This document shows, one piece after another, positions 53,587 through 64,000 of a DNA stretch of 64,000 nt (within the stretch, counting starts at the first letter, position 1; every line of letters starts with the position of its first letter). A program made the position numbers and the translations under genes. The notes beneath the pieces are model-generated. The model was not told the origin of the DNA, ran no database searches, and saw nothing but the letters and a program-made list of their open reading frames with translations. Source of the DNA: Phaseolus vulgaris (Eukaryota; Streptophyta; Magnoliopsida; Fabales; Fabaceae); NCBI RefSeq assembly GCF_000499845.2, contig NC_023751.2, positions 35,267,309 to 35,331,308 of the forward strand, written 5' to 3'.

Positions 53587-53619
53587 TGCTGCATGACCAA
53601 AATGTTTTCCGCTTTCGGC

Positions 53620-54178
53620 AGTTTCTTCCTGCACCCCTACATTTTCTTCCTGCACCTCCACAATTTTGTAAATTCCGAAACTAACCTTCACCTGTTATTT
53701 GAATTCAGGATGTGGAAGTGTGGTACATATTCATCAATCCGAAAGTGAATCATGTTGCATTCCGGATGAGGGGGTGTTTTGGAAGCAAACTTTGCATAAA
53801 TTGTTGATTTTTGGATTGTTGAATTCGGAAGCCTAATTTCTAATACGGATTGGTGAATCCATAATGATTTTTTTCAATTATGGATTTCTAAATCCAGAAT
53901 GCATATTTTTGAATTACGGATTGGTGGATCCAGAATGATTTTTTCAATTATGGATGTTTTGTATTTTTTTATTTTGGATTAACACTCATTCATGTACTAA
54001 CGGAAGCACTAATCCAGAAGATTACCGGACATGCCAATCCGAAATTTTACCAAAACGTCAATTCAAAAATTTACTGAATTTCATAATCCAAAATAAAAAA
54101 ATGTAAAGTTTTATATAACGACAGTTTTATCTTTGGACAACTGGGGTGCAAAAAAAATGTAGGGGTGCAGCTGCCTCC
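53620..54178. mobile_element. MULE-type MITE, family 'ctgcacccc', element 2
   Basis: Nearly the same length as element 1 (559 versus 561 bp), and alignable with it from end to end: 'cacccctacattttcttcctgcacc', then 'ccgaaact.accttcacc', 'gtgttttggaagcaa', 'gcataaatt.ttgattt'. Flanks gctttcggc (53611-53619) and actttcggc (54179-54187) match at eight of nine bases. It lies in the same orientation as element 1, separated by only 33 bp. Confidence 0.8.
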
Positions 54179-54187
54179 ACTTTCGGC

Positions 54188-54402
54188 TCCTGCACCCATA
54201 TCAAATTGGAACCTTCACCCATCACTATTACGTAATGACGAAAATGTCCTCATCAGTTTTAATTTTGGAAACCTAAATAGATATTCTATAATGGTTATTT
54301 CGGAATGTTCTTTTCATCTTCCACTCTGAAATAAAATCCTCAAGATCAATTTTGGGATTTTAAAGAATGATGGGTGCAGGTTTCAATTGATGGGGTGCAG
54401 AA
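54188..54402. mobile_element. Short relative of the 'ctgcacccc' MITE family, element 3
   Basis: It starts 'tcctgcacccatatcaaatt' and ends 'gatgggtgcaggtttcaattgatggggtgcagaaacc'. These form inverted ends around a short interior. It abuts element 2. The target duplication is not clear. Confidence 0.6.
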
Positions 54403-55654
54403 ACCAAAAGCCCATGTCTCCTCATATATCGGCCATTTCTTCATTGAAAATTTTTAAAAAATAGTGTGATGGGCCAACTGGACTGGGTAATGTGATTTTG
54501 TGAAAAAGATGAAGTGAGAAGATATAATAACACGCCTTTATTACTATTCGACATCTTAAATTATAAATATATTATAAATACATTATAATCAAATTCTAAA
54601 ACAATTTTCAATAAACAAGCGTATATATGTTTATTAGTTTTTTATTACATTTAAATATATAATATTATATTTCAATATAATAAGTGGTTTAGTTATTATT
54701 TATAATTTCAATTTGGAATCTGAACCAATTTTTTCGTTGAAAAAAAGTAGATAAAAAATCAAATTTAATCGATACTTTATATTGGTTTTTATTCTTTTTT
54801 AAATTGAATAGATTTGAGCACTTCTATTTCCAATGGCATAATTCACAAACTTTTTAATACATTCTTGATATCATTTTCTGAAAAAATATAAAGATTTAAA
54901 AAAAATCATCATTCTACTATAATAATAAGAGGTTTGGGAAATGTTTATAAAATAAATCATATTTAAGATAAAGTATAACTTTTTTTTACTCTTTTCATTT
55001 TAATATGTTGTAATTCTAAAAATGTTGTGATGAAATGAGTAATCTCATAATGGACTAGAAAAATAATTTTTTTTTGTAAAATTGAATATATATAAAATCT
55101 AAAAAATAATTATATATTTTTGTGTCTTAGAGGGTGGATAATCAGAAAGAAAAAGAAGACATAAGTAAAATTAGGAGAGAAGTTGTTTAAATTACTTTTA
55201 GAATTGTTTAAATTCTAATATGTTACTTCAATAAAAGGTAAAAGAATAATGAGAGAGCTGTTAAAGTTTTTTTTTTATTATTTTGAATAAATTTGTGGGT
55301 GTTTTATCAACCTTTTTATTTATTTTGAATTATATATTATTTATATTTATGTTATGTAATTTATATTTATTTATTTATATCTATGTCATTTAATTTATCT
55401 GAGGTCGTTGTACACACTTTAAAAAAAAACAGAGGTTATCGTATATGTGTTCACATTTATATGATATTACTCTATTTTGTTTTATAAAATTAAAAGTTTA
55501 ATTTTCATACTGATTTTAATTTTATGTATTTTTTTTAAATAATTTTTTTTTCTTGATTAAAGCTTAAAATGATAATTTGTGTACGATAACATTAGATATC
55601 CAATAAATGATTTTAATAAATATTTTTAACCATTACAAAGTGTTTTAGAAAGAC
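54403..55654. other. AT-rich spacer
   Basis: Very AT-rich DNA with no gene. Poly-T runs near 54983, 55071, 55270 and 55540 are the only visible structure. Confidence 0.5.
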
Positions 55655-55659
55655 ATATT

Positions 55660-56012
55660 TAACAAAGTAGATGCAAGCTCTTGATGTTGAATTACTAATT
55701 CTGCGGAAGCAAGGAGAAACCCTGTGATACAAAAGAAAGAAACAAGAAAACAAAGGAACCCAACACAGTGAAGGGAGAAAGGGGATAAAGTGAAAGAGGA
55801 ATAGTGAAAAGAGAAAAAAGATATTGAAGTATTATTATATCAGATTGTGTAATTACAAAGAGTATCTATTGTATACAAAAGCAGTAAAGGGTCAAGCGGT
55901 GCGGTGCTATCTAGAAGAAGGGAAGCGGCCCAGTCGGCCCAATACAAGCCCAAGGTACAGAAGAATGACAGAATAAGATACAAAGCAGAATTAAAATATT
56001 ATAAGTTTATCA
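55660..56012 (-). repeat. 3' LTR of the Ty1/copia element
   Basis: 353 bp. On the - strand it starts TGATAAACTTAT directly after the G-run and ends CTTTGTTA at the target duplication. The TG...TA ends differ from the usual TG...CA. Confidence 0.92.
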
Positions 56013-59000
56013 CCCCCCCCCCCTCAAGCTGGGAGTATAAGTTCTTCATTCCCAGCTTGAATTGAAGACCTTTGAAGGTGGATGGAGGTAAAAGCTTGGT
56101 GCGGATGTTTGCAGTCTGCATGGAGGAAGTGACAGGGAGTAATTTTATCAATCCAGTATTGAGTTTTTCCCGAACAAGATGACAATCGATCTCAATATGC
56201 TTCGTCCGTTCATGAAACACTTGATTAGACGCAATTTGTATTGCGGATTGATTGTCACAGTAGATAATAGCAGGTTGGGTGAAGTGCACTTTGAGATCTT
56301 GTAATAGGTAAGTGAGCCACTGGATCTCGCATGTGGTGGAAGCCAACGCTCTATATTTAGCCTCCGAAGAACTTCTGGAGATGGTTTGTTGTTTCTTGGA
56401 TTTCCAAGAAAGTAGTGATTCACCAAGATAGATGGAGAAGTCGGTGACAGATTTCCTTGTCTCAGAACAAGAAGCCCAATCAGAGTCGCTGTATGCCTTG
56501 AGTTGATGTGTGCTGGTAGCTGGCAGAAAAAATGCCATGTCCAGGAGCATTCTTAAGGTATCTAAGAATTCGAAAGGCAGCTTGGTGATGAGTTGATGTA
56601 GGTGCTGAGACAAATTGGCTGAGTTTGTTCACACTGAAGGCGATATCTGGTCTAGTGTTTCTTAAATAGATGAGCCTTCCTAGAAGTCTGCGATATGAGG
56701 ATGATGTTGTATCAGTGAGAGGAACACCTTCATTACTGGAAAAGGTTGAAGAATGAACCATAAGTGTTGGGACTGGGGCACAATCCAGCATTCCTGTCTC
56801 GTGTAACAAATCCAAAGTGTATTTGCGTTGTGAAAGGTGTATTCCAACACGACTACGGGCAACTTCCAGACCCAGAAAAAAGGTAAGATCACCCAGATTT
56901 TGATCTTAAATTGTTGATTCAACAGTGTTGTGATGTGAGTGATTTCCTCAGTGTCATTTCCAGTGAGTACGATATCATCAACATACACAAGAATAATAGT
57001 TATGTGAGTGTCATGCAATTTTATAAACAGTGAATGATCAGTAGAGGATAAGACATAACCATTAGTAAGTAAAAACTGGGGTAATTTTGCGTACCATTGT
57101 CGGCCAGCTTGACGTAAGTCATAGAGGGAACGTTGTAATTTGCAGACAATGTTTGAATTGGGGACGGCAACTCCAGGAGGTGGTTTCATGTAGACTTCTT
57201 CAAGAAGGTCTCCATGGAGAAAGGCGTTGTTAACATCCAGTTGTTTGAGGGCCCAGTTGTTTGAAGCAACAAGAGTAAGAAGAAGACGCAAGGTAGTCAG
57301 CTTTGCAACTGGAGCGAAGGTGTCAAAAAAATCTAAGCCTTCAAGTTGTGCGTAGCCTTTTGCAACGAGGCGCGCTTTGTAGCGATCAATGGTACCGTCT
57401 GATTTGTGCTTCACCTTGTACACCCAACCACATCCAATGGCCTTTTTGCCTGAGGGAAGAGGTGCCAGTATCCATGTGTTATTGGCGTGTAGAGCAGCTA
57501 GTTCATCTGCCATTGCCTTTTTCCAGCATTCATGTTCAGCAGCATCCTCGTAATTATGGGGTTCAATGGAAGTAGAAAAAGAAGAAATAGTGTTTTTAAA
57601 TTTAGAGGATAATTTATGATATGAAACAAATTTATGAATTGGATACTTAGAACTTACTGCATGTGCAAATGGTAGATTTGTATGGAATTCTTCAAGGTAG
57701 GCAGGAGTTCTTCGAATCCGTGTGGACCTTCTTGGTTGCTCGTGATCCATATATTCAATTGGAACAATAATTTCAACAGCAGTATTGGGGTTATCAGACA
57801 TAATTTCAGCAACAGTATTGGGGTTATCAGACAGAAAATCATAGCTGAAATTATAAGACTGAGGAATGGGCAAAGATAAATTGTTGGGACTCTTTGTATT
57901 ATCATCTTTCAATTTATATGGAAAATGATTTTCATAAAAAATTGTGTGTCTTGAGATCTCAATTTTATGATTTTGAAGATTAAGAAAAAGATATCCTTTA
58001 GTATGAGGTTGAAAACCTAGAATGATTCCAGAAACAGACCTATCATCAAGCTTCTTCCTGTGTGAAGTAATGGTGCTAGAATAGCAAAGACAACCAAAAA
58101 CACGCAAAGATGAAATATCATATAAAGAACCATGCAATTTTTCATAAGGAGTCATATTGTGTAATAAGGGAGTGGGAATACAATTAATCAGGAGAACAGC
58201 GTTTAAAACAGCAAAGTGCCAAAAGATAGGAGGTAAATGAGCTTGAAAAAGAAGAGCACGTGTTACATTAAGAATATGTTGATGCTTGCGTTCTACAATA
58301 CCGTTTTCTTCAGGTGTTTCTATGCAAGTTTTTTTATGGATAGTACCTTTTGAAGAGAAAAAAGTTGTCATGGCAAATTCAGCCCCATTGTCAGAACGTA
58401 TAATTTTAACAGTGGTTTGAAAATGATTTTCAACATAGGATAAGAAGGTAGCTATATGAGTTCTAACTTCAGATTTTGTACACATAGGAATGGTCCAAGT
58501 ATAACGAAAAAAATCATCCACAATAGTTAAAAAATACCGAAAACCATGCATAGATACAATAGAACAAGGACCCCAAATATCCATATGCAAAATCTCAAAA
58601 ATTTTAGAAGTATTAGAATTACTCAAAACAAAAGGGAGTTTTCTTTGTTTTGCTCTATGGCAAGTATCACACAGATATGTTTTTTTAGCAGAAACAAAAG
58701 AGTATCGAGATCTCAATACATCCAATCTTTCATTAGAAAGATGTCCCAGTCTATTATGCCATACATTGATATCTTTCGAAACACAATGAAAAGAAGGATC
58801 AGATATTTCTCTGATGGGTCTTTGAAAAATAGAAGCATGAAAAACATACAGGCCATTTTTGGCCTCAACTGTACCAATCTTCTCTTTCGTTAGATTGTCC
58901 TGTATCACACAATTCTTAGATGAGAAAATCAAATGACAGTTCAAATTTGAGGCAAGTTTAGAAGCAGAAATCAGATTGAAGGTGAATTCAGGTACATATA

Positions 59001-59331
59001 AGACATTTGTTAAGTAAAATCTATTACTGAAGGCAACAGTTCCAGAATAACTAGTATAAAAACTATGCCCATTTGGTAAACTGATGAGAACAGGTTTGAT
59101 ACTTTTATATGAGGTAAAATAAGATAAACATGTGCAAACATGATCAGTTGCTCCTGAATCTAAGATCCAGGAGCCTTTAATGGTAGTATAAAAATTTAAA
59201 ACAGTAGTGTTACCGTTTGGAGAATCCTTATGATTGTCATCAACCGTGAAAGAACCCACTTGATTAACTTGCATCGGGAGCTGATTTGCAACATTATTTG
59301 CTACGGTCTGCTTGATAAGAGTAGATAGAAC
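55999..59331 (-). pseudogene. pol of the Ty1/copia element (frameshifted)
   Basis: It lies in the same frame as gag, separated by two TAA codons at 59343-59341 and 59334-59332. Visible in order: protease WILDSGATDHVC (about 59170), gag-pre-integrase HNRLGHLSNERL, and integrase core with IVDDFFRYTW, IIRSDNGAEF and the NGIVERKHQ Glu. The integrase is followed by the RT blocks RYKARLVAKGYAQ, LKQLDVNNAFLHGDL and the catalytic YVDD (about 56975). The frame shifts near 56890 and again near 56530. The RNase H part then continues (YSDSDWASC, SRSSSEAKYRALA, DNQSAIQIA) up to the purine tract. No functional polyprotein is possible from this copy. Confidence 0.9.
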
Positions 59332-59340
59332 TTAGCATTG

Positions 59341-60393
59341 TTATGCTGTGAAGACAGAACGCATGTCTCCATTTCCCTGTTCTTGCACAAAATTCTCAGA
59401 GGAAACATCGTCAGCTAAAACAACATTAAGTAAAGGGGCAGTCCTACTATTGGGAAAATTATGTCCGGGGGGAAACCCATGCTTCCTATAACATGTATCA
59501 ATTGTATGACCATTCTTACCACAGTGGGTGCAAGCAAGTCTATTACCATTAAACCTAAAAATATTATGTTCTTGATTCGGAAAACCCACTTTCCTAAAAC
59601 AAATGTTTTCAGTATGACCCAATTTTCCATAGAAAGAACATGTGACAGCAGAATTACGATTTGTACCAGCACGGTTAATGTTCGTAACCAAGAAATTACT
59701 TGCCAATTGACGTTCTTGTTGAGCCACAAGAGAGAAGATTTTCGAAATAGGTGGTACCGGTTCCATGAGGAGCACATGAGACCGAATGTTGTTGTATTGA
59801 TCGTTGAGTCCTCTAAGAAACTGCATGGCCTGATCCTCACATTTCCTTTTGCTAATAACAGAAGCCACGGAACATGAGCACTTGTGCTGACAAACACAAA
59901 TAGGATTAGGTCGAAAATTGTCTAGCCCATCCCAAATTATTCTTAGCTTCGTAAAATAGTCAGTTACGGACAGATCATTCTGACATAAAGAGGATGCTTC
60001 TAATTGCAAATCGGAAACCCTAGAAAGATCACCTTGGCAATATCTAGTTTTTAAATTGGTTCAAATATCAACTGTTATATCCATCCAAATCACGCTTTGT
60101 CTAATAGAAAGAGAGACCGAATGCACTAACCATGACACAACCATGTTGTTGCACCTGACCCATGCCGAATGGGTAGGATCACTCTTCGGTGGACACGGAT
60201 GGGTGCCCAAGACAAATTCTACTTTATTATTCGCACTCAGCGTTGTCATGACGAACCTACTCCAAGAATGGTAGTTCGTTGAATCGAGTACCGGTGAGAC
60301 CAAAGATGTCGCGGGGTTCTCACCAGGGTGAAGATAGAGATAGCTGTTTGAGGAAGGTTTCAACACAATCGACCTTGTTGTTCGTTCCTCCGC
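59341..60393 (-). pseudogene. gag of the Ty1/copia element (one internal stop)
   Basis: The frame starts at about 60393 with MAEERTTRSIVLKPSSN, includes LDSTNYHSWSRFVMTTLSAN (the usual copia gag N-terminal zone), and is interrupted by a TGA at 60063-60061. It continues in the same frame through LRIIWDGLDNFRPNP and ends with two knuckle-like Cys/His stretches (CSFYGKLGHTENIC, with Phe in place of a Cys, and CTHCGKNGHTIDTC). It stops with TAA at 59343-59341. The element's nucleocapsid-like protein would bind its RNA. The single internal stop looks like a point mutation. Confidence 0.88.
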
Positions 60394-60525
60394 CATCTTG
60401 CTGAAAGAAAGAACCAAGAATCAGAAAGTAAGAACTGATGAAAACATAAAGATGAAGATAGAAAGAAAAAGAGGATAGAGCGCACAACAGAGCTCTTCAA
60501 AGGAAGATGAAGAGCTATGATACCA

Positions 60526-60879
60526 TAACAAAGTAGATGCAAGCTCTTGATGTTGAATTACTAATTCTGCGGAAGCAAGGAGAAAACCCTGTGATACAAA
60601 AGAAAGAAACAAGAAAACAAAGGAACCCAACACAGTGAAGGGAGAAAGGGGATAAAGTGAAAGAGGAATAGTGAAAAGAGAAAAAGGATATTGAAGTATT
60701 ATTATATCAGATTGTGTAATTACAAAGAGTATCTACTTTATATAAAAGCAGTAAAGGGTCAAGCGGTGTGGTGCTATCTAGAAGAAGGGAAGCGGCCCAG
60801 TCGGCCCAATACAAGCCCAAGGTACAGAAGAATGACAAAATAAGATACAAAGCAGAATTAAAATATTATAAGTTTATCA
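60526..60879 (-). repeat. 5' LTR of the Ty1/copia element
   Basis: 354 bp. On the - strand it starts TGATAAAC and ends CTTTGTTA, followed without a gap by the primer-binding site. Confidence 0.92.
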
Positions 60880-60884
60880 ATATT

Positions 60885-62029
60885 ATGTTTAAAAACATAT
60901 TATATATCAAAAGATAAAACAAAAAATAAAATATGTGTACTAATTAGGATATCCCTGTATATTTATTAGTTCTAGATAGAGTTTTAATTAAGCATTACTA
61001 TTATTTATAGTTGGTTAAATAGGTACCTATTGAGAAACTATTGAGAAAATAGAAACGTTAATTGAAGTATATTAGTCCATTACCCAAATAAGCTTAGAAC
61101 TGAGTTATGATATGGATTTATACTTAAGCTTGGATTTATACTTAAGCCCTTTTCCAAAATAATAATTTTAATTTAATAATTTATATCAAATTATTACCTC
61201 TATAAATTGAAAATAATTTTATTTATGTAACTTAAATTCAAAAGGAAAATATTTTGTAATTTCAAAGATTTTAGAAATCAATTTTTTTTTATTCTCTAAA
61301 ATAATCTATAATTTAATAGCAACTAAATTTTTTTTTTTAAATTAATTTTCATTTAATGTTTTTTTATTGTAGAAAATCTACGAGAAAGCTAATGATAAAA
61401 TTCGTTATATTTAACGTTTTTCAAAATGACTATTTTTTTTTAATTTTATACTTAATTTTTCATTTCATTATTTTTTATTAATTTTATAATTTTTAAATTA
61501 TATATTACAAAACTTATCTTAACCACCTCACTTACGCCGTTTAACGGATGAAGACCAAGGATCCGTATACACACTTTTAATTAAATGAATGTTTTCATTT
61601 ACTATTATTATTATTATTACTAATATTATGCTGTCTTTTTTTACAAGCGCATGCTTTTCAATAATGTTCACACACCAGATTCAAAATGGAATGTTTATTA
61701 CCATAAACTTTCTAGAATGTTAATAATTTAGGACGTGCTTACTTTATAGAAATTTAAATATTGTACAATCATTAGTATAATAATTTTTATTTAAATAAAG
61801 TACTTATTCTATATTATAATGATGGCTGTAGATTTAACATAAAGTTACTCGAACAGATCTAAACAAGGTACACAAGAAATTATTTGGTTCAAGTTTTATA
61901 TATTATTATCATTCTTATATATAATGAATGATATTATTCAGAATAATTATAACTAATTTTGAAAATCGTATAAAAATTTACATCAACAAATTTGTAATTT
62001 ATACTATATTTACCATAAGAAAATAATTA
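60885..62029. other. AT-rich spacer with a CACTA-type MITE relic
   Basis: At about 61265-61371 the words 'tttagaaatcaatttttttt', 'atagcaactaaatt' and 'ttaattttcatttaatg' match the right end of the CACTA-type MITE family. Otherwise nothing is recognised. Confidence 0.45.
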
Positions 62030-62259
62030 AATACAAGAAAAATATTAAATAGAAATTAATTTTAAATTATTACTATATTGACTAAATCAGATACTATTTT
62101 AAAAATAAAAGAATGTAGTTGAAGTAGTTTTTATGATTAATATATAGTTTCCAAATTGATATTTATTTAACTACTCAAATAGTATCTAATTTAATAAATA
62201 CAATAATTAATTATTTTTTATTTTTAAAATTATTTTTTATTTAATTTTTTCTTGTAGTG
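62030..62259. mobile_element. CACTA-type MITE, copy J
   Basis: Starts near tacaagaaaaatattaaata and ends ttttttcttgtagtg, the exact complement of CACTACAAGAAAA. It is shorter than the full-length copies (centre deleted). Confidence 0.65.
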
Positions 62260-62329
62260 ACAAGTGGGATGCAAACCTTACTTTATAGTGATTTTTAAGT
62301 CTAACTCAATCATATAAAATCAGCTTATA

Positions 62330-63000
62330 AGATAAGGTTTGTACTCACTTATATACTGTAAAATGTCATTATTTCTAGTCAATGTGTGATTTATGTCATT
62401 ATCATATAAGATTTCTCTCAAATTAGTTAAGTTTATAATAACCAATGTTTCACCGCTTGTTTTGTTGATTAGGGATTTTCATAATTTGTTTAAAAACATA
62501 GTAAATTTGAAAAAAAGGAATTAGTTTGAAAGTTTTAAGTAACTATTTCGAAATTTTATAAGCTTTAAAATTTATAAAGTGAGATTTTCACCACTTATAT
62601 ATTATTATGAAATTTTTTTATTTATAGTAAATATATGATCTACACAATATCGTATAAAATTTCTTTCAAACTAGTTAACTTCACAGTATAGCGTATGTTC
62701 CATCGCAAGTCAATTTGTTGATTAGAAATTTTCATAATTTATTAAAAAATGTAATAAGTTTGAAAAAAATGTAATAAGTTTGAAAACTTGTAAGGAACTA
62801 GTTTGAATGTTGTCATTGGTTCAAAATTTATAAGTTTTGAAAGTTTGAAAACTTATGAAGTAAGATTTGTACTCACTTATATATTATAAAATGTCTTTAT
62901 CTTTAGTCAATGTATGATCTACGTTATTATCGTGTAAGATTCCGTTCAATTAGTTAAATTCATGTTACTGAAATATGTTTCACCAAAGTTTATAGGTGTT
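62330..63000. repeat. Three diverged tandem copies of a 245-280 bp unit
   Basis: The landmark 'tttgtactcacttatata' type word recurs near 62338, 62588 and 62864. Each is followed by 'tattataaaatgtc', 'tagtcaatgtatgatctac' and 'cgtataagatttc..tcaaa.tagttaa' like words, then 'atgtttcacc'. The unit resembles the reverse complement of legume TRIM-like LTR sequence, such as that at 18688. There are no genes. Confidence 0.65.
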
Positions 63001-64000
63001 CAAAAGTGACCTAAAATTTTATAATTTGATCTATTTATTAAAAAGAATATAAAAAAATTGATATGTTCCAAATGAGACCACATGTCAACTTTGATAACTG
63101 TTATTCTCAAATTACCTTTTGCTATTTTTAGATAATGTCGCACATTTTGTTAAGTAACTAATAATGTAGCTTTAATCTAATCTATCATTCACTTTCTTCA
63201 AACCTTGTGGTTTTTCAAACTTAACTTCATATGTCTTTTCATATTCTAATCTCAGGCCAAACATTTCAAACATTACATCAAATCATACATTAGTTAACTC
63301 CGTTTTCAGACCATTAGTTCTTAATATCCAAACTTATGAGTTCTATTGGATGAATTAAGTACACTAAGAGATTTTTAAGAGGTGAAAGTTACACTCTAAT
63401 CTAAAAAGTGTCCTTAATTTGATATAATATAATATAAGTTAAATCAAACTAATATAAAAATAAAATAAATTTAATTAATAATAATTTAAAATAATTAAAT
63501 TATTTTTTGCTGAAAAAATGTCTGATGCAGAAGAAAATTACGTAAAATAAAGAGCAATCTTTCTTTGCATTGTCTTTATCATAAAGAGAAAAGCTTAATT
63601 AAGTATTTGGTATGAGTGTGTAAAACATGAGTTATTGATAAACAGCCATTTTCTCTCCACTTTACGAAGGACCATTGACATTTCTTTACCATAAACAATG
63701 GCGAGTCTAATTTTTTTTTTTAATGAAAAGCAAACTAATAATATAGTTTGATAAAAATGAAAAGCAAAAAAGAATTTCATTTTACATTTTATTTTACTTA
63801 GATATTTTGCATATTTTCCTTAATAATATATTGCACAAACTAACATATGATAAAAATTATTACATATAAATTTGAAATAAATAAAAAATGAAGTTAAATA
63901 ATGATTGAGAAAGAAAAATAATTGAAGGGTGCATGTTCTTGACCTAAGGTCAATCTTAATTGTGTACAACTCGAAAGTAGTTTGATTATGATTGACCATT
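63001..64000. other. AT-rich DNA to the right edge, no gene seen
   Basis: A 61-codon open frame on the - strand (63780-63595) has no recognisable domain. The sequence contains no clear repeat or exon. Confidence 0.5.

Larger units (their letters stand above)
55660..60879 (-). mobile_element. Nearly complete Ty1/copia retrotransposon, 5220 bp, exact target duplication
   Basis: Read on the - strand: 5' LTR 60879-60526, primer site TGGTATCATAGCTC directly after it, gag, pol, an 11-G purine tract (56023-56013), then 3' LTR 56012-55660. The 5 bp atatt occur on both sides (55655-55659 and 60880-60884). By eye the LTRs (353 and 354 bp) differ by about six substitutions and one single-base indel, so insertion is recent on a plant time scale. 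Domain order gag, protease, integrase, RT, RNase H is that of Ty1/copia. Stops and frameshifts break the polyprotein, so this copy cannot make its own enzymes. Confidence 0.95.

Overview
This window is plant nuclear DNA from a eudicot, most likely a papilionoid legume. It is very AT-rich, its genes have introns with GT-AG junctions, and long stretches between genes are filled with transposon remains. The legume call is inference, based on the overall look of the genes and repeats; no single marker fixes the species. Four protein genes can be supported. (1) The last two exons of a TT9/GFS9 (CLEC16A-type) trafficking protein lie at the left edge, + strand, 771-1523. (2) A complete three-exon SMXL4/5-type ClpB-like repressor lies at 7300-11450, - strand, 1025 aa. 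(3) An eight-exon coiled-coil protein resembling Arabidopsis At-4/1 lies at 44835-47288, - strand, 251 aa. (4) A four-exon PAP28-type purple acid phosphatase homologue lies at 50361-52873, - strand, 399 aa. No convincing host gene is seen between 11.8 and 44.8 kb or from 53 kb to the right end.

The rest is mainly mobile DNA. At 18.7-18.9 kb there is a very small LTR element of TRIM type. At 19.64-22.13 kb there is a truncated Ty3/gypsy fragment (LTR, primer-binding site, gag, start of protease), with a probable solo LTR of the same family at 34.58-35.04 kb. An 846-bp Mutator-type element with about 190-bp inverted arms and an exact 9-bp target duplication lies at 22967-23812. A 1989-bp internally deleted Ty1/copia element with an exact 5-bp duplication lies at 24448-26436. 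At least ten diverged CACTA-type MITEs are present, most of them packed between 27.6 and 38.1 kb. A 668-bp fold-back element lies at 48400-49067. A second MITE/MULE family with GC-rich 'ctgcacccc' ends occurs at 47.4 kb and in three adjoining copies at 53.0-54.4 kb. A 5220-bp Ty1/copia element with nearly identical LTRs and an exact 5-bp duplication lies at 55660-60879; its gag-pol reading frame is broken. Several tandem repeats and a (TA)56 microsatellite complete the picture.

The four genes are not known to form one pathway. From memory of Arabidopsis locus numbers, SMXL5 and PAP28 are adjacent genes (At5g57130 and At5g57140), so the SMXL and PAP28 genes here look like an ancestral neighbour pair now about 39 kb apart, with the transposon-rich stretch and the At-4/1-like gene between them. 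I found no evidence of an undescribed multi-gene system. The most interesting items are this stretched microsynteny, the shared MITE family just upstream of both the At-4/1-like and PAP28-like genes, and several transposons whose target duplications can be read directly. Exon limits come from reading splice sites and protein continuity by eye.
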